Assembly: GCA_050084515.1 (NCBI GenBank)
Contig: CM114274.1
Span: 27,032,001-27,096,000 of the forward strand
DNA from: Blasia pusilla
Taxonomy: Eukaryota > Marchantiophyta > Marchantiopsida > Blasiales
Direction: 5' to 3'
Length of the DNA stretch: 64,000 nt
Shown one piece after another: positions 61,378 to 64,000 of the stretch. The position numbers and the translations under genes are program-made. A model generated the notes under the pieces. It ran no database searches and was not told the DNA's origin. It saw only the letters and a program-made list of their open reading frames with translations. The stretch's first letter is position 1. Every line of letters begins with the position of its first letter.

Positions 61378-62232
61378 GTATGGGAATAAGAAAGGAAATA
61401 TGCATGTTTCAGTGGTAAGCCTGGCATCAAGGGAGATTCCGTTACTGTCACTAAGAAATTGATCCCTATAGTGTGCACTTTCTCTAAGAAAAACACTACC
61501 ATTATTGAAATGTCGTAGGATGGCTTTCTCTTGACAAATAGAGAATATTTGACATGGTAAAGAACATTGAGCTCTGCGTGGTAAGGGTCAGCTGCCATAC
61601 TATGGTTCTCGTATGGGTTAGCTAGCCTTTTTCTTGGGATGCTCTAATAATGGGATCTACATACGAAGAAGGAAAAAGTACTAAGCCAGATAAGGGATTG
61701 GGCAACTGAATCAGGGGCGTATAACTCAAATAAAGCTCGTTTATATGTAAGTTAACTAAGAACACTTTCTGGTTATAGATGAAGTCCCTATTTTTTGTAG
61801 AGCTCTTTGTTGACTGTTGCATGCAAGCAGCGGACAATCAATAAGAGAGGTAACCTAGAAGAATACTCAGTGGAAACCATTGTACTTAGTCTCGATACTC
61901 ATGCGTGAGTCAACAAGAGAACGTAGCTGAAGGTGAAGTGGATTTATTGCTAAAGCATCACGCATGTAAGTCAAGGTCATGTATACATTGTGGGTTGTGT
62001 GAGAGCCTGTATCATGGCAGTGTTGGAAAATGTAAAATGTATCCGGAGAGACCATCATATATTGTAGCATATATCCATTACATGTGCCATAAGGGGGGCA
62101 GACCTGTGTGGTGGCCGTAGTCATTCGTAAGTGACCGTTATTGTATGACACCATTCCACAATATCCACAACATTTCATTTGCTTTATGAGAAGGGGGCAT
62201 TGATTGTTCCATGTCTCTAGTATTGAGGACAT
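61374..62232 (-). pseudogene. Second Helitron: N-terminal region
   Basis: 62232-61867 encodes a cysteine-rich start (KCCGYCGMVSYN, CPPYGTCNGY). 61837-61622 and 61598-61374 follow in other frames. The last ends LKHAYFLSYSHT-stop, while the neighbouring frame reads FPFLFPYLRGYLSG across the same bases and runs into the Rep block, showing a frameshift at about 61395. The cysteine-rich part plausibly binds zinc, as in other Helitron Reps. Confidence 0.55.
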
Positions 62233-64000
62233 AATTGGCCACCTTTACTAAGAGGTCTTAGTGCTACTTTATGGTTATCAGCTACTCTAGTTATGGCACG
62301 GATTCTGCAAGATTTTAGTCTAGTCTTGTTCATGAACTTTCTGGTTTGGACATGCATGTGGTTTACTAGTGTGGCCATGTCACACAAACTTGACAAGTAA
62401 GATGTGGGATTGTGTTTTTGTTTGTGGGTTTACTGGTTTAGAAACCATAAATGTCTTGTGCAACATGGCCAGACTACACTGGTAATCTTAAGCCAACAAG
62501 ACCTGTGACAGCCGAGAAGTGAATAGTACATGGAGGGCTCTATCTCATCAATTTATAGCAAGGAGCTTATATTAACATCATGTCTTTCAAACCTGTCTCG
62601 GCTTATGTTGAATGTTGGTATGCCCCGAAAAGAAATATGAAAATCCCTTTACTAAGACACACACGCAATATACAAGAAGGAAAATTCAATACAATGATAT
62701 GTATGTACACCAACCATAGGTAAGCAAGTAACAAAGTGAACCGAAGGAAGGAAGTGTGGCATGACATACTATGTGCACTAAGGTCTATGGTGCCAGCATA
62801 CCTGATAAGTAGGGGCAAATTCGTAATAGTTTCAGCTACAAGGCCAAATATTTATGTCAGTTAGGAGAAGAATAATAGAGTACGGTAGGTTACAAACATT
62901 CATAGGATATACGCGAGAGCAAGTGAAAATATGCCAAAGCCCCATGCAAAACGGAATGAAAGATAATTGTTCCTATGAGGCCGTGCACTGAAATTTACTA
63001 TCATGCTCCCAAAAAAATGTTTATTTTGGTTATGGAAACATGACACCTTCATCTTGGAGAACATAGTTTTGCAGCAAGAGAAGAAGGCTCACCGGTTAAT
63101 CGCAACCCAACGCGAAGTGCAAAGTGAAAATGTGCATTTGGAGTGCGAAAAGTACCAATAATCGCAACCCTACCGCAATGTGCACAGTGAAAGCGTACAA
63201 GTGGAGTACGGGCCCTATGACGAAGAACTATCTTGAAGTTGCAGAAATTGCGCTAGTGAGTGTAAGGCATGAAATCAGTACATACCCGGAGCACCAAAGG
63301 ACTAAGCTAGTAATATAGTAAGTCCGTAGATCTGACCTGGACAAAAATGTGGCGGACGTGATCGAATAGGGATAGGAAAGGAATTCGGGATGCCCACCCA
63401 TGTTACTTCATGCACCAGAGGATGTTAGAGCCTGTCATAGATGAGCAGCGAATAAGAACAAAGATTAACAAATTCTTGCACATGTAAACACATGTATACG
63501 TAGGCAATCAGTCATGGAAATTGATGTCCAGAGCTGCGCATATTTTTCATCTATGCTCGCACATATGCATTTGCTCGTGTATAAGACCTCATCTATTGCA
63601 TAGTCAGGTAGCTTTCTGGAACAAATCGTTGGCAAAATAAAGACTTGCCTGAAGAAATTTGAAAACGAAGAGTCAAGTTGCCTTTGTTGTCAAACGGACG
63701 TGCCTCCATATGATTGTCACAGGAATTTGACACAAGCTGAAGTTGACCACGTGAAACAGTCTACTCAAACACCTACAACCTAATTTCCGCAGCCAACTAC
63801 TATCTACGATTGCTAACTAGCTCCCCACACTTGATAACTTGAGTAGCAGACGACGCATGAAAGCGCTAACTGAAACAATCACATTGGCCATCCGCCGCCA
63901 TGGATAGATCCGATTGAAAGAACATTACTTCCACAGGGAGGTATAACTCACATCAATCGGTGGGGGGCTATTGTCATTGCAACAAACATCAAGCGAGATG
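62233..64000. other. Intergenic, no gene recognised
   Basis: No supported gene. A diverged 62-bp tandem pair occupies about 63097-63220: TAATCGCAACCC starts at 63097 and 63159, each followed by GTGCA(A/C)AGTGAAA. The second Helitron's 5' end is probably here but I could not identify it. Confidence 0.45.

Noticed and set aside
62603-63318. Short open frames near the right edge
   Set aside because: No similarity to Helitron proteins or any family, and below what I can support.

Overview
This is nuclear DNA of a land plant. The strongest evidence is two complete class III (secretory plant-type) peroxidase genes. Both have the classical four-exon structure and all eight cysteines of the family. 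The family is confined to green plants, and GT-AG introns of about 90-630 bp fit. Most of the window is AT-rich, transposon-laden intergenic sequence, with a few GC-richer islands around and between the peroxidase genes. I cannot name the species. The compact genes and the mix of elements would suit a bryophyte or other non-seed plant, but that is only an impression.

Layout. 1-19 kb: no convincing host gene. It holds tandem repeats (90-bp and 50-bp units), an inverted pair of low-complexity repeats, two copies of a GC-rich dispersed repeat, and several Helitron termini. Among these are complete mini-Helitrons at 5830-5998 (minus) and 19437-19658 (plus). 19.7-27.2 kb: GC-richer sequence without a recognisable protein gene, but with many near-perfect short-loop inverted repeats, a minisatellite and a 70-bp tandem repeat. 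27.3-29.9 kb: peroxidase gene 1. 30-32.6 kb: tandem repeats and a minus-strand 3' fragment of a non-LTR retrotransposon. 32.6-36.0 kb: a plus-strand decayed non-LTR retrotransposon of the restriction-like-endonuclease type, whose reverse-transcriptase core has been deleted. 36.0-47.35 kb: a large intron-containing Helitron (Rep/helicase, plus strand) carrying an antisense acidic gene fragment and an internal exon triplication. 47.4-49.9 kb: GC-rich, no gene recognised. 50.0-52.4 kb: peroxidase gene 2. 52.4-56.5 kb: AT-rich, with a further Helitron 5' end and the third copy of the GC-rich repeat. 56.5-62.2 kb (minus): a second, divergent Helitron-like element whose HUH histidines are gone, plus a broken multi-exon gene beyond its helicase end. 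62.2-64 kb: nothing recognised.

How it fits together. The peroxidases are tandem paralogues in the same orientation, about 20.6 kb apart from stop to start, with the intervening DNA expanded by a retrotransposon and a Helitron. They keep intron positions and phases, two promoter blocks and G/T-rich intron-1 acceptors. Every large transposon in the window is inactivated. Several stops are TGA at positions where arginine is expected, as CGA-to-TGA change at methylated CpG would produce. All functions are inferred from sequence reading alone; no alignment or database search was run.
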